The notes under the pieces: model-generated
What the model saw: the letters and a program-made list of their open reading frames with translations, nothing else
The model's database searches: none
Told to the model about the DNA's origin: nothing
Made by a program: the position numbers and the translations under genes
In this document: piece after piece, positions 1 through 9,355 of the stretch
Position numbering within the stretch: position 1 is the first letter of the stretch
Layout of the letters: every line of letters begins with the position of its first letter
Origin: Minwuia sp.
GTDB lineage: Bacteria; Pseudomonadota; Alphaproteobacteria; Minwuiales; Minwuiaceae
Length of the DNA: 64,000 bases
Assembly: GCA_029210175.1 (NCBI GenBank)
Contig: JARGPL010000040.1
Coordinates: 42,866 to 106,865, forward strand
Direction of reading: 5' to 3'

Positions 1-2
1 TC

Positions 3-1466
3 AAGAAACAGGGCAAGATGATGCCGAGGGAGCGGGTGGAGAAACTGCTCGATCCCGGCACCCCATTCCTGGAACTCTCGACACTGGCCGCGAACCGCGC
101 CTATGGCGGTGAGTCACCCGGCGCGAGCATCATCACCGGCATCGGCATCGTGTCGGGCCGCGAAGTGATCATTCATGCCGACGATTCTTCCATCAAGGGT
201 GGGGCCTGGTATCCGCATTCGGTGAAGAAGATCGTGCGCTGTCTCGAGATCGCCATCGAGAACCGGCTGCCCGTTGTGCATCTGTGCGATTCCGCCGGCG
301 GGTTCCTGCCGCTGCAGTCGGAGGTTTTCCCCGACAAGCACATGGCGGGCCGCATCTTCCGCAACCAGTGCCAGCTGTCGAAGATGGGCGTGAAGCAGCT
401 GTCGCTGGTGTTCGGCCAGTGCACCGCGGGCGGTGCCTACATCCCTGCCCTGTCCGACTACAACGTCATTGTCCGGGGCACCGGGGCCGTGTTCCTGGGC
501 GGACCACCGCTGGTACGTGCGGCAACGGGGGAGGAAGTGGGCGTCGAGGAACTGGGCGGCGCGGACATGCACACCACCGTCAGTGGCGTCTGCGACTACG
601 CGGCATCATCGGAGGATGAGGCCATCGCCATCGGTCGCGAAATCGTCGACCAGTGGGACCGCCCGAAGAAATGGGACTGCCAGCGCGACCCCGTCGAAGA
701 CCCCTATTACGATCCGGCGGAGCTGTATGGCATCCTGCCCGACGAGATCAAGAAGGGCTTCGACATGCGCGATGTCATTGCCCGCATCGTCGATGGCAGC
801 CGGTTCCATGAATATCAGCCGAGCTATGGACAGACACTGATTTGCGGCTACGCCAATATCTGGGGCTGGAAGGTCGGGATTCTGGCGAACAACGGGGTGC
901 TGTTCAATGACAGCGCCCTGAAGGGTGCGCACTTCATCGAACTCTGCAATCAGAACAACACGCCACTGGTGTTCCTGCAGAACATCACCGGATACATGAT
1001 CGGGCGTGAGTACGAACAGAAGGGCATCACCAAGGACGGCGCCAAGATGATCATGGCGCAGTCGTGTTCGCGGGTGCCGAAGTTCACGGTCATGTGCCAC
1101 GGGTCGTTCGGTGCCGGGAATTACGGCATGTGTGGTCGCGCCTTTGATTCCCGGCTGCTGTTCAGCTGGCCCAACCACCAGATCGGTGTGATGGGTGGGG
1201 AGCAGGCGGTGAACACGCTGGCGGATGTGAAGGCCGCACAGATGCGCCGCGCCGGACAGGAAGTCGATGCGGACGTGATCGCCGCGCTGCGCGAGGAAAC
1301 CGGTTCCGCCTATCTGGACCAGCTTTCCGCCTACTACGCCACGTCGGAACTGTGGGACGATGGCATCCTGGACCCCGTGGACACCCGCAATGCCCTCGGC
1401 ATGGCCATCACCGCATCCCTGAACGCACCGCTGGAAGAACCCGGTTACGGCGTATTCCGGTTCTGA
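3..1466 (+). CDS. Acyl-CoA carboxylase carboxyltransferase (beta) subunit, 5' end outside window
   Basis: Carboxyltransferase subunit of a biotin-dependent acyl-CoA carboxylase of the propionyl-/methylcrotonyl-/geranyl-CoA group. It moves carboxyl from carboxybiotin to an acyl-CoA in the cytoplasm. The frame is open to the left edge, and the ATG at 18 sits inside the conserved stretch KMMPRERVEKLLDPG, which lies about 50 residues into family members, so the true start is off the window. Crotonase-fold signatures are present: GGAYIPALSDYN and FLGGPPLV in the N-half, GSFGAGNYGMCGRAF and GVMGGEQA in the C-half. FLGGPPLV and the SDYN context favour the methylcrotonyl/geranyl branch over propionyl-CoA carboxylase, but the substrate cannot be fixed from sequence. 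A biotinylated alpha subunit is encoded about 60 kb away (61336-63300) on the other strand; pairing of the two is only a possibility. Confidence 0.9.
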   Translation, partial: KKQGKMMPRERVEKLLDPGTPFLELSTLAANRAYGGESPGASIITGIGIVSGREVIIHADDSSIKGGAWYPHSVKKIVRCLEIAIENRLPVVHLCDSAGGFLPLQSEVFPDKHMAGRIFRNQCQLSKMGVKQLSLVFGQCTAGGAYIPALSDYNVIVRGTGAVFLGGPPLVRAATGEEVGVEELGGADMHTTVSGVCDYAASSEDEAIAIGREIVDQWDRPKKWDCQRDPVEDPYYDPAELYGILPDEIKKGFDMRDVIARIVDGSRFHEYQPSYGQTLICGYANIWGWKVGILANNGVLFNDSALKGAHFIELCNQNNTPLVFLQNITGYMIGREYEQKGITKDGAKMIMAQSCSRVPKFTVMCHGSFGAGNYGMCGRAFDSRLLFSWPNHQIGVMGGEQAVNTLADVKAAQMRRAGQEVDADVIAALREETGSAYLDQLSAYYATSELWDDGILDPVDTRNALGMAITASLNAPLEEPGYGVFRF

Positions 1467-1578
1467 GGCGGCGCACAACGTCGCGATGATCACATGAACA
1501 GCGAAATCAACCGTATCCGCTGTCACGTGCCGGGTGTTCGGTCACGGTTTGGCAACCCTTCAGTTATATATCGGGGAC

Positions 1579-2802
1579 ATGCCTGAATTCATACATGCGC
1601 GTGACATCGCGGCGGGGACACTGCTGTTTGCCGAGGGCGACCCTGGTGACGATGCCTACATCATCGAAAGCGGCCTGATCGAGATCGCGATCGGGACGGG
1701 TGACACGCGCAAGCTGATCGCGTCGCTCGGACCAGGTGAGATCGTGGGCGAGATGGCCCTGATCGCCAATGCACCAAGGTCTGCCAGCGCGTTGGCAACC
1801 GTGAACACGCGGCTGCTTGTGGTGCGCCGGGGCCGCCTGATGAAGCCCATCGAGAACGCTGACCCGGTCATGCGGCTGATGATCCAGATCATTGTGGAGC
1901 GGTTGAGCGATGCGTCACGCTGGATGAGTGGGACGGAATCAAGCGTGCCAGAGGCCATCCAGCAGGCGCGCCGGGAAGCGTTCGGGGAAGTACGTGACAT
2001 CGCACTGGGACGACTTCGGATCGAACGGGAGTTGCGCCGCGCCATTGAAACCCCGCAATTCGAACTGCATTACCAGCCCATCGTTTCCATGCACGACAGG
2101 TCGATCGCAGGCTATGAAGCACTGATGCGCTGGAACGACCCGGTGAAGGGACAGATATCCCCTGGCAACTTCATCGTGCTGGCAGAAGAAACCGGCATGA
2201 TTGTCGAAATGGGGCGCTGGGCACTGAAGAAGGCGCTTTCGGACCATGCCGCAATGGTCCGGATCTGGCAGAGGTGCTGGCCGGGGAAAAAGATACCGTT
2301 CGTCAGCATCAATATCTCGTCCGGGCAGTTGATCGAACCGGGGGAAGTGGCGCGCCTGTCAGCAATCATCGTCGATTCCGGTGTCGAACCGGACCAGATC
2401 AAGCTGGAAGTCACCGAAAGCCTGATGATCCATGATCCGGAGTCCGCAACATCGGCACTGCTGGACCTGAAGGCGCTTGGCGTTGCCTTCGCCATCGATG
2501 ACTTCGGCACGGGCTATTCCAGCCTGAGTTACCTGCACAGGTTCCCCATCGACACGCTGAAGGTGGATCAGTCCTTCGTCTTCAACATGCTGAACGACAC
2601 AACCAGCGGCAGGCTGGTGCGGACCATCCTTCACATGGCGGACGACCTGGGGCTGGAGACTGTGGCTGAAGGCATCGAGACCGAGGCGCACTTCGAGAAA
2701 CTGTGCGCGTTCGGCTGTACCTACGGACAGGGATTCCTGATGGCCCGTCCCTGGCCCCGCTTCGATCTGGAAGCCATGCTGGAAAACGGCATCACGTGGT
2801 AG
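1579..2802 (+). CDS. Cyclic-nucleotide-binding / EAL domain c-di-GMP phosphodiesterase
   Basis: A 407-residue cytoplasmic protein with no membrane segment. Residues about 5-115 form a cNMP-binding beta-roll with a phosphate-binding cassette (GEMALIANAPRSASA). Residues about 150-400 form an EAL domain that hydrolyses c-di-GMP. The catalytic set looks intact: EAL at 180-182 (YEALMRW), the Asn in SINISSGQL, the Glu in EVTES, DDFGTGYSS at 307-308, the Lys in LKVDQ and the Glu in AEGIET. The ATG at 1579 is preferred because GGGGAC precedes it and the cNMP domain begins directly; a GTG at 1534 in the same frame has no good ribosome site. It converges on ureG with a 30-base gap. Probable role: couples a cyclic nucleotide or other small-ligand signal to c-di-GMP breakdown. 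The ligand is unknown. Confidence 0.9.
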   Translation: MPEFIHARDIAAGTLLFAEGDPGDDAYIIESGLIEIAIGTGDTRKLIASLGPGEIVGEMALIANAPRSASALATVNTRLLVVRRGRLMKPIENADPVMRLMIQIIVERLSDASRWMSGTESSVPEAIQQARREAFGEVRDIALGRLRIERELRRAIETPQFELHYQPIVSMHDRSIAGYEALMRWNDPVKGQISPGNFIVLAEETGMIVEMGRWALKKALSDHAAMVRIWQRCWPGKKIPFVSINISSGQLIEPGEVARLSAIIVDSGVEPDQIKLEVTESLMIHDPESATSALLDLKALGVAFAIDDFGTGYSSLSYLHRFPIDTLKVDQSFVFNMLNDTTSGRLVRTILHMADDLGLETVAEGIETEAHFEKLCAFGCTYGQGFLMARPWPRFDLEAMLENGITW

Positions 2803-2832
2803 ATCAGGCGCTGTCCGCCCGCGACAGAGGCG

Positions 2833-3453
2833 TCAGAGTCCACCCTTGGCAATCACGAAATCGCGAATCGCGGGCACGCCCACACCATGTTTCACTCGGG
2901 CAAATACGAACGGACGGGTGCCTCGCTGGGCCAATGCGTCCCGGTCCATCCGTCCCAGATCGGCGCCGACCAGCTCCGCCAGATCGGTCTTGTTGATGAT
3001 CAGCATGTCGGAGCGGGTGATGCCGGGACCGCCCTTGGCCGGAATCTTGTCGCCTGCGGAAACATCGATGACGTAGAGCGTGATGTCGGCCAGCTCCGGG
3101 CTGAACGTCGCGGCCAGATTGTCGCCGCCGCTTTCGATCAGGATGACTTCCAGATCGGGGAAGCGTTCCGACATGTCAGCGACGGCTGCCAGATTGATCG
3201 AGGCATCCTCGCGGATCGCCGTATGCGGACAGCCACCAGTCTCCACACCCATGATCCGCTCCGGCGGCAGCGCCCCGGTGCGGGTCAGGATCTCCGCATC
3301 TTCCTTGGTGTAGATGTCGTTGGTGATGGCAGCGACGGAGAAGGACTGGCTGAGTTCCTTCGACAGTTGCTCCATCAGGGCCGTCTTGCCGGACCCGACG
3401 GGACCGCCAATGCCGACCCGCAACGGGCCGTTCGGGGACAGGGAATCAGTCAT
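2833..3453 (-). CDS. ureG: Urease accessory GTPase UreG
   Basis: A 206-residue GTPase that drives nickel delivery to apo-urease in the UreD-UreF-UreG complex. It shows the P-loop [11 protein letters not shown] near the N-terminus, the [14 protein letters not shown] region, the conserved [17 protein letters not shown] stretch and the NKTDL guanine-specificity motif. The start is set at the ATG at 3453, which overlaps the ureF stop as ATGA (3450-3453); the reading frame extends further upstream but only through ureF sequence. Length matches the family. Last gene of the urt-ure operon. The His-rich N-terminus seen in some UreG proteins is absent, while UreE here has a His-rich tail. Confidence 0.97.
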   Translation of the reverse strand: MTDSLSPNGPLRVGIGGPVGSGKTALMEQLSKELSQSFSVAAITNDIYTKEDAEILTRTGALPPERIMGVETGGCPHTAIREDASINLAAVADMSERFPDLEVILIESGGDNLAATFSPELADITLYVIDVSAGDKIPAKGGPGITRSDMLIINKTDLAELVGADLGRMDRDALAQRGTRPFVFARVKHGVGVPAIRDFVIAKGGL

Positions 3454-4136
3454 GATCGAAAAAGCCTCGTCCGTTGGATTTCGTGCTGCATGGATGCGAT
3501 GTCCGCCGCCAGGCAACAGGTTGCAATATCATCAAGGGTGGTGTTCGCGGCCTCATCAGCCAGCCGGTTCAGGTGCGGTTCCACCAGCCGCAGCAGGTGC
3601 AGCCCGTCCGTCTGCCCAAGCGGCACCAGACGGACAATGGCGGACACCAGATTGGCCGTGAACGCGTGCAGATAGCCCACCAGAACCGGTTGCAGGGCGA
3701 TGCCCTGACCAGCCGCTGCGGTGCCGACAGCGACGGCATAGGCTATCGGCTGACGGGATGCGGAAGCCAGCAAGGTCGCCACCGCCGGCGTCGGCCAGGC
3801 CGCCGCGACCGCGGTCAGGAATGCCCTGCCCTGGGCTTCCGTCTCCAGCGCTAGTTCACTGGTCGCCGACAGTGCCCGGGCCTCTTCAACGACGCGGTGG
3901 AGCCGCGTGGCATCATCGTCGGTGACCGCGCGCCAGGCTTCGGCCAGCAACACGGCATCCGCCTTGCCGCCGCCATGTTCCAGCAGGTCCAGAACCCAAT
4001 CCCCCGCCGTGGCCCGGTCGCGGATCAGTTCGCGCTCCACCGCGTTCTCCAGGCCGTGGCTGTAGGTATAGGCCCCGACCGGAAAGGACGGGGACAGCCA
4101 GGTCAGCAGCCTTGGCAGATCAGCATCAGACGGCAT
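3450..4136 (-). CDS. ureF: Urease accessory protein UreF
   Basis: A 228-residue all-helical urease maturation protein that links UreD to UreG and gates GTP hydrolysis during nickel insertion. The N-terminus [21 protein letters not shown] is the family signature (SPxFPVGxxxYSHGLE), and the C-terminal half has the [12 protein letters not shown] region close to the family C-terminal motif. It overlaps the ureE 3' end by 11 bases and the ureG start by 4 bases (ATGA), so translation is probably coupled. Length is normal and no lesion is seen. Confidence 0.95.
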   Translation of the reverse strand: MPSDADLPRLLTWLSPSFPVGAYTYSHGLENAVERELIRDRATAGDWVLDLLEHGGGKADAVLLAEAWRAVTDDDATRLHRVVEEARALSATSELALETEAQGRAFLTAVAAAWPTPAVATLLASASRQPIAYAVAVGTAAAGQGIALQPVLVGYLHAFTANLVSAIVRLVPLGQTDGLHLLRLVEPHLNRLADEAANTTLDDIATCCLAADIASMQHEIQRTRLFRS

Positions 4137-4674
4137 TCACCATCCCCTCGGGATCAGGCAGGTCTTCGTCGTGAGCATGATCGGCACCGTGCCCGTGATC
4201 ATGGGCGTGTCCGCCATGATCATGGCCGTGAACGGGACCATGGCCATAGGCGCCGCCCTCCGGTGTGAAGGCCGCCGAAAGATGCCGCGTCTCGCCCCCC
4301 AACCCCCGCACCATTTCCTCGATCACATGGTCGGAACGGATGCGCAGCCGGTCGCCATCCAGTTCCGTCGGCAGATGACGGTTTCCCAGGTGCCAGGCAA
4401 TCCGCATCAGTGCATCCGCATCCACCGCCGATATCTCGGTCAACTGTTCCAGCGCCGGGATGACGGCAATGATCCGCCCGTCTGTCAGACGCAGGCCATC
4501 ACCATCCTTCAGGTTCGGCACCTGGGCCAGGTCGAGCACGAAGGAAATGCCGTCACAGCCGTCCAGCTTCAGCCGACGTCGCCGCCGGTCCTCGATATCC
4601 AGCACGACACGGTCCACGGCATCCGCCACGTCCCAGGTCCCGGCCTCCAGAACTTCATGTGCGCGCAGGCTCAT
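4126..4674 (-). CDS. ureE: Urease nickel metallochaperone UreE with His-rich tail
   Basis: A 182-residue nickel-binding chaperone. The N-terminal domain (about 1-75, including LTDGRIIAVIP) and the metal-binding domain (about 80-150, with IAWHLGNRHLPTEL carrying the conserved His) are followed by a tail rich in His, Asp and Gly near residues 150-175 (GHDHGGHAHDHGHGADHAHD). The tail probably stores or passes Ni2+. It lies between ureC (13-base gap) and ureF (11-base overlap). The order ureC-ureE-ureF-ureG is the common alphaproteobacterial one. Confidence 0.95.
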   Translation of the reverse strand: MSLRAHEVLEAGTWDVADAVDRVVLDIEDRRRRRLKLDGCDGISFVLDLAQVPNLKDGDGLRLTDGRIIAVIPALEQLTEISAVDADALMRIAWHLGNRHLPTELDGDRLRIRSDHVIEEMVRGLGGETRHLSAAFTPEGGAYGHGPVHGHDHGGHAHDHGHGADHAHDEDLPDPEGMVNAV

Positions 4675-4687
4675 CGGATCAGGACCA

Positions 4688-6400
4688 TCAGAACAGGAAG
4701 TAACGCTGGGCCATGGGCAACACGTCTGCCGGCTCGCAGGTCAGCAGTTCACCGTTGGCCCGCACCTCATAGGTTTCGGGGTCGACGTCTATATCAGGCA
4801 GCATGTCGTTCAGTACCATGGATGCCTTGCTGATGCCGCCACGCACGTTCTCGACTGCCACACATTCCTTGGCAAGGCCAAGGGAGGCTCCGATACCGGC
4901 GTCCAGCGCAGCCTTGGAAACGAACGTCACCGATGACGCCGCACGGGCCTGGCCGAAGCTGCCGAACATGGGCCGGTAATGCACCGGCTGCGGTGTCGGA
5001 ATCGACGCATTGGGATCGCCCATCAGGGCGGACACGATGGTGCCGCTTTTCAGGATCAGGTCAGGCTTCACGCCGAAGAACGCCGGGGTCCAGACCACCA
5101 GATCAGCCAGTTTGCCAACCTCGACCGACCCGATATGAGGGGCCATGCCGTGCGTGATCGCCGGATTTATCGTGTACTTGGCGATGTAGCGGCGGACGCG
5201 GAAGTTGTCGTTGTCGCCGGTTTCCTCCGGCAGCGGCCCGCGCTGACGCTTCATCTTGTCGGCTGTCTGCCAGGTACGGATGATCACTTCCCCCACGCGC
5301 CCCATTGCCTGACTGTCGGAGGCTATGATGGAGAACGCGCCCATGTCATGCAGGATGTCTTCTGCCGCTATCGTCTCCCGCCGGATCCGGCTTTCGGCGA
5401 ACGCCACATCCTCGGGGATGTTGCTGTCCAGGTGATGGCAGACCATCAGCATGTCCAGATGTTCGTCGATCGTGTTCACCGTGAACGGCCGGGTCGGGTT
5501 GGTCGACGACGGGATGACGTTCGGCTCCCCACACACCTTGATGATGTCCGGTGCATGGCCGCCACCCGCACCTTCGGTGTGGAAGGCGTGGATGGTGCGG
5601 CCCTTGAAGGACGCCACGGTGTTCTCGACAAACCCGGACTCGTTCAGGGTGTCGGTATGGATCATCACCTGCACGTCCATCTCGTCCGCCACCGACAGGC
5701 AGCAGTCGATGGTGGCAGGCGTGGTGCCCCAGTCCTCGTGCAGTTTCATGCTCGATGCACCGGCCAGGATCTGCTCGCGCAGGGCTTCCGGGGTGGAGGC
5801 ATTGCCCTTCCCCGACAGGCCCAGATTGACCGGAAAGCCATCGAATGCCTGCAACATCCGCCCGATGTGCCAGGGGCCGGGCGTGCAGGTCGTGGCATTG
5901 GTGCCCGTGGCCGGGCCGGTGCCGCCGCCCAGCATCGTCGTGACACCGCTGGTCACGGCCTCATCGATCAGCTGGGGACAGATGAAGTGGATGTGGGCGT
6001 CGAAGCCGCCGGCGGTGATGATCTTGCCCTCACCGGCAATCGCCTCGGTTCCCGGACCGACGATGATGTCGACGCCGGGTTGGGTATCGGGGTTGCCCGC
6101 CTTGCCGATGCCGACGATACGGCCGCCCCGGATGCCGATGTCGGCCTTGATGATGCCGGTATGGTCGATGATCAGTGCGTTGGTGATGACCGTGTCCACG
6201 GCTCCCCCGGCGCGCGACACCTGCGACTGGCCCATGCCGTCACGGATGACCTTGCCACCGCCGAACTTGACCTCTTCACCATAGATCGTGCGGTCTTCCT
6301 CCACCTCCACGAACAGTTCCGTGTCGGCCAGACGTACCTTGTCCCCGACGGTGGGGCCGAACATGTCCGCATATGCGGCGCGATTGATCCTGTAGGCCAT
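4688..6400 (-). CDS. ureC: Urease alpha (catalytic) subunit UreC
   Basis: A 570-residue catalytic subunit of the nickel urease, which hydrolyses urea to ammonia and carbamate. Metal and active-site residues are in place: His136 and His138 (GGFDAHIHF), carbamylated Lys219 and His221 ([10 protein letters not shown]), the His of [10 protein letters not shown], the His of GAGGGHAPD, the active-site flap His pair in VCHHLD, and the Asp of [11 protein letters not shown]. Length equals the family norm. The start ATG at 6400 overlaps the ureB stop by one base (TGATG). Nothing suggests inactivation. Confidence 0.98.
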   Translation of the reverse strand: MAYRINRAAYADMFGPTVGDKVRLADTELFVEVEEDRTIYGEEVKFGGGKVIRDGMGQSQVSRAGGAVDTVITNALIIDHTGIIKADIGIRGGRIVGIGKAGNPDTQPGVDIIVGPGTEAIAGEGKIITAGGFDAHIHFICPQLIDEAVTSGVTTMLGGGTGPATGTNATTCTPGPWHIGRMLQAFDGFPVNLGLSGKGNASTPEALREQILAGASSMKLHEDWGTTPATIDCCLSVADEMDVQVMIHTDTLNESGFVENTVASFKGRTIHAFHTEGAGGGHAPDIIKVCGEPNVIPSSTNPTRPFTVNTIDEHLDMLMVCHHLDSNIPEDVAFAESRIRRETIAAEDILHDMGAFSIIASDSQAMGRVGEVIIRTWQTADKMKRQRGPLPEETGDNDNFRVRRYIAKYTINPAITHGMAPHIGSVEVGKLADLVVWTPAFFGVKPDLILKSGTIVSALMGDPNASIPTPQPVHYRPMFGSFGQARAASSVTFVSKAALDAGIGASLGLAKECVAVENVRGGISKASMVLNDMLPDIDVDPETYEVRANGELLTCEPADVLPMAQRYFLF

Positions 6401-6708
6401 CAGTCGAGATTCCCCATGATCTTCTGATTGAAACCGAACACCCGCCGATCCCCGGCCAGCGGCACCAGCGTGACTTCGCGCGACTGGCCCGGTTCGAACC
6501 GGACGGCGGTGCCTGCGGGAATGTCGAGGCGCATGCCGCGTGCCTTGGCACGGTCGAAATCGAGGCCGGGATTGGTTTCCATGAAATGATAGTGACTGCC
6601 GACCTGCACGGGCCGGTCACCGGTATTGGCGACCATGATCGTCACCGTCTCCACACCCGCGTTCAGGACGATTTCGCCCTCCGCTGCAATGATTTCTCCA
6701 GGTATCAT
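6400..6708 (-). CDS. ureB: Urease beta subunit UreB
   Basis: A 102-residue structural subunit of the (alpha-beta-gamma)3 urease. The N-terminus MIPGEII and the stretch [20 protein letters not shown] are family hallmarks, as is the C-terminal GDRRVFGFN. It is a separate gene here, as in most proteobacteria, rather than fused to UreA. It follows ureA after a 14-base gap and overlaps ureC by one base. Confidence 0.96.
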   Translation of the reverse strand: MIPGEIIAAEGEIVLNAGVETVTIMVANTGDRPVQVGSHYHFMETNPGLDFDRAKARGMRLDIPAGTAVRFEPGQSREVTLVPLAGDRRVFGFNQKIMGNLD

Positions 6709-6722
6709 GCTGCGTTCCCCCT

Positions 6723-7025
6723 TCAGCGGATCGGTTCGTGGACGGTGACCAGCTTGGTCCCGTCGGGAAAGGTGGCTTCCACCTGCACGTCGTGGATCAT
6801 CTCCGGTATGCCTTCCATCACCTGATCGCGGGTGATGACCGTTGCACCGGCGGACATCAGATCAGCGACGGAGCGACCGTCGCGCGCACCCTCGACCACG
6901 AAATCACTGATCAGCGCGATGGCTTCCGGATAATTCAGTTTCACGCCCCGTTCCAGCCGTCGCCGGGCCACCATGGCGGCCACCGAAATCAGCAGCTTGT
7001 CCTTTTCCCGTGGAGTCAGATTCAT
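6723..7025 (-). CDS. ureA: Urease gamma subunit UreA
   Basis: A 100-residue structural subunit. The family signatures [12 protein letters not shown] at the start, [10 protein letters not shown] and [15 protein letters not shown] sequence ([20 protein letters not shown]) at the C-terminus are all present. The ATG at 7025 is chosen because the protein then begins exactly as in the family and GGGAAGG lies at a good distance upstream; the frame continues further upstream without homology. A 22-base gap separates it from ureD. Confidence 0.97.
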   Translation of the reverse strand: MNLTPREKDKLLISVAAMVARRRLERGVKLNYPEAIALISDFVVEGARDGRSVADLMSAGATVITRDQVMEGIPEMIHDVQVEATFPDGTKLVTVHEPIR

Positions 7026-7047
7026 CGCTGATACCTTCCCTTGTCGC

Positions 7048-7926
7048 TCAAATCCTGAATGCGTGCGGCAGCCGTGCCGGATGCCCCATGATCGCTTCAC
7101 GCAGCGGCGGCAGCAACGCTGCCAGCACCGTCCGCATTGCGTCTCCATCTGTTGCCAGAACCCGCCCGAGGATCAGGCCCTGCCGACATGTCGCGCCGCC
7201 CCGAACCCCGACAATGCCGCGGATCAGGTCGAGCAGAAATGCCGTGAGAGACGCCGGAGCCTGGATGATCAGGTTGGCCCAGGCCTGCGCGCCAGAAAAC
7301 AGGCCGGGCCGCGCAACCGTCGCCGCAATATCACCGTCCAGCCGGAACGCGTCATGCACGATCAAACGTCCGTCACGCCGCACGTACCAGTGGTCCTGCA
7401 CGCGGCCATGGGTCACCGTCTCCCCCATGGCCTTGCGACCGAGGATGACCGTTTCGGCAGCCAGAAACCGTGCGCCGTCGGCAAGTTCCACATCCGTGCG
7501 GCGGTGCATGCACCCCCCGTCGAACAGAATGGTCTCCTGTGGCAACCACTCGGCACGGGCATCCGCCGCGACCTGCAGCCGGTTGCGCACGCGCGCGTCA
7601 CCACCGGAACTGCGATAGACCCGCTCCGCCGCCTGGGTCGTCAGGCAGGCGGCGGCGGTTCCGCGCCACGCAACCTCCGTCGCCACATCGTCGCCCCCGG
7701 TCAGGCCACCCGCCGTGTTGATCAGCACGGCGGTCTTCGGGTCCCCAGCATAGGACCTGGGCAGCCGTGCCTTCATGCAGCCCTGTTGATGGAGATCGGC
7801 CAGCGCCGTCCTTTCGCCCACCCCCAGGAAGGCAATACGGGCGACGCCGACCGATCGGGGCGGACCGGCGCGGCCTGCCGTGGGCGCCGGTTCGACCGTT
7901 TCAGACCGTGAGATGCGCACGAACAT
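7048..7926 (-). CDS. ureD: Urease accessory protein UreD
   Basis: A scaffold protein of about 292 residues that binds apo-urease and receives nickel from UreG via UreF. Family features are [20 protein letters not shown] near the N-terminus, [23 protein letters not shown] and [12 protein letters not shown]. The reading frame runs into urtE, so the start is uncertain: ATG at 7929 or 7926, or GTG at 7920, each overlapping the urtE 3' end by about 20-30 bases. ATG 7926 is used here. The overlap implies that the urea transporter and urease genes are read from one message. Confidence 0.93.
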   Translation of the reverse strand: MFVRISRSETVEPAPTAGRAGPPRSVGVARIAFLGVGERTALADLHQQGCMKARLPRSYAGDPKTAVLINTAGGLTGGDDVATEVAWRGTAAACLTTQAAERVYRSSGGDARVRNRLQVAADARAEWLPQETILFDGGCMHRRTDVELADGARFLAAETVILGRKAMGETVTHGRVQDHWYVRRDGRLIVHDAFRLDGDIAATVARPGLFSGAQAWANLIIQAPASLTAFLLDLIRGIVGVRGGATCRQGLILGRVLATDGDAMRTVLAALLPPLREAIMGHPARLPHAFRI

Positions 7927-8596
7927 CATCTTCATCCATCTCGTCGGCCTTGCCTGAGAGCACGATTTCACCCCGATCCATGACATGGAACGTGTCGGCG
8001 AGCTCCTTTGCAAACTCGAAATACTGTTCCACCAGCAGGATCGCCATGTCGCCCCGGTCGCGCAGCAGGCTGATGACCCGTCCGATGTCCTGAATGATGG
8101 AGGGCTGGATGCCTTCCGTCGGTTCATCCAGCAGCAGCACGCGTGGCCGTGTGACCAGCGCGCGGGCAATGGCAAGCTGTTGCTGCTGGCCGCCGGAGAG
8201 ATCACCGCCACGGCGGCCCAGCATGCTCTTCAGCACCGGGAACAGGTCGAAGAGTTCTTCCGACACGTGCCGCTCAGCCCCCTTCAGGCAGGCATAACCG
8301 GTCTCCAGATTCTCCCGCACCGTCAGCAGCGGAAAGATCTCCCGCCCCTGCGGCACGAAGGCAATGCCTTCCCGCGCACGCTCGAACGGGCGCATCCTGT
8401 CGACCGGCTTGCCGTCCAGCGTGATGCTGCCGGACCTTGTGGCCTGCTGGCCGACGATGGCGCGCAGCGTGGACGTCTTGCCGACGCCGTTGCGGCCCAT
8501 CAGGCAGGTGACCTTGCCCGGTTCGGCGGTGAGCGACACACCCCAGAGAGCCTGGGATGCGCCGTAGGACAGATTGATGTCGTTGACTGCCAGCAT
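7901..8596 (-). CDS. urtE: Urea ABC transporter ATP-binding protein UrtE
   Basis: A 231-residue LivF-like ATPase of the Urt urea transporter. Motifs are Walker A GRNGVGKTS, the signature LSGGQQQQLAIARAL, Walker B VLLLDEPTEG and the H-loop region LLVEQYFEFA. The run LSGGQQQQ followed by EGIQPSIIQDIG is typical of UrtE rather than amino-acid LivF. It follows urtD after a 3-base gap and overlaps ureD. Confidence 0.95.
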   Translation of the reverse strand: MLAVNDINLSYGASQALWGVSLTAEPGKVTCLMGRNGVGKTSTLRAIVGQQATRSGSITLDGKPVDRMRPFERAREGIAFVPQGREIFPLLTVRENLETGYACLKGAERHVSEELFDLFPVLKSMLGRRGGDLSGGQQQQLAIARALVTRPRVLLLDEPTEGIQPSIIQDIGRVISLLRDRGDMAILLVEQYFEFAKELADTFHVMDRGEIVLSGKADEMDEDDVRAHLTV

Positions 8597-8599
8597 GTT

Positions 8600-9355
8600 T
8601 CAGCGCCCCAGATAGACTTCGATGACGCGCTTGTCGGCGCTGACCGTATCCAGCGACCCTTCGGCAAGGACGGAGCCTTCGTGCAGCACCGTCACCTTGA
8701 CGCCCAGGTCGCGCACGAAGGTCATGTCATGTTCCACGACGACCACCGAATGGCTTTCCGCGATCTCCTTCAGCAGGCGCGCGGTCTCAGCTGTTTCATC
8801 GTCCGTCATGCCTGCCGCCGGTTCATCGACCAGCAACAGCTTCGGGTCCTGTGCCAGCAGCATCCCGATCTCCAGCCACTGCTTCTGTCCGTGGCTGAGC
8901 GAGCCGGCGATGGTATCGGCATGGTCTCCCAGACGGGTGATGGTCAGGATCTCGTCAATGCGGCCCGCAGCTTCGTTTGACAGTTTCCAGAACAGGCTGG
9001 CCCGCACCGAACGGTCGGCCTTCAGCGCCAGTTCCAGATTGTCCTTCACGGTCTGGGTCTCGAACACCGTCGGTTTCTGGAACTTGCGCCCGATACCCAG
9101 TTCGGCAATCGCGGCCTCATCATGCTTTGTCAGGTCGATGTTGCCTTCGAACAGGACCTGCCCGGAATCGGGCCGGGTCTTGCCGGTGATGATATCCATC
9201 ATCGTGGTCTTGCCCGCACCATTGGGGCCGATGATTGCCCGCATCTCCCCCGGATCGAGGGCGAGGGACAGGTCATTCAGGGCGCGGAAGCCATCGAAGG
9301 ACACGTTGACGCCATCCAGATACAGGATGCTGTCGGTCATGGAAGGTGTACTCAT
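8600..9355 (-). CDS. urtD: Urea ABC transporter ATP-binding protein UrtD
   Basis: A 251-residue LivG-like ATPase paired with UrtE. It has Walker A GPNGAGKTT, the UrtD-type signature LSHGQKQWLEIGMLLAQ, Walker B LLLVDEPAAGM and the switch His in VVVEHDM. The start ATG overlaps the urtC stop as ATGA (9352-9355). The LSHGQKQWLEIG version of the signature is a good discriminator for urea transporters within the branched-chain family. Confidence 0.95.
   Translation of the reverse strand: MSTPSMTDSILYLDGVNVSFDGFRALNDLSLALDPGEMRAIIGPNGAGKTTMMDIITGKTRPDSGQVLFEGNIDLTKHDEAAIAELGIGRKFQKPTVFETQTVKDNLELALKADRSVRASLFWKLSNEAAGRIDEILTITRLGDHADTIAGSLSHGQKQWLEIGMLLAQDPKLLLVDEPAAGMTDDETAETARLLKEIAESHSVVVVEHDMTFVRDLGVKVTVLHEGSVLAEGSLDTVSADKRVIEVYLGR

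Noticed and set aside
4979..6427. Long open frame on the plus strand opposite ureC
   Set aside because: ureC is unmistakable on the minus strand with all metal ligands; the antisense frame has no recognisable motif.
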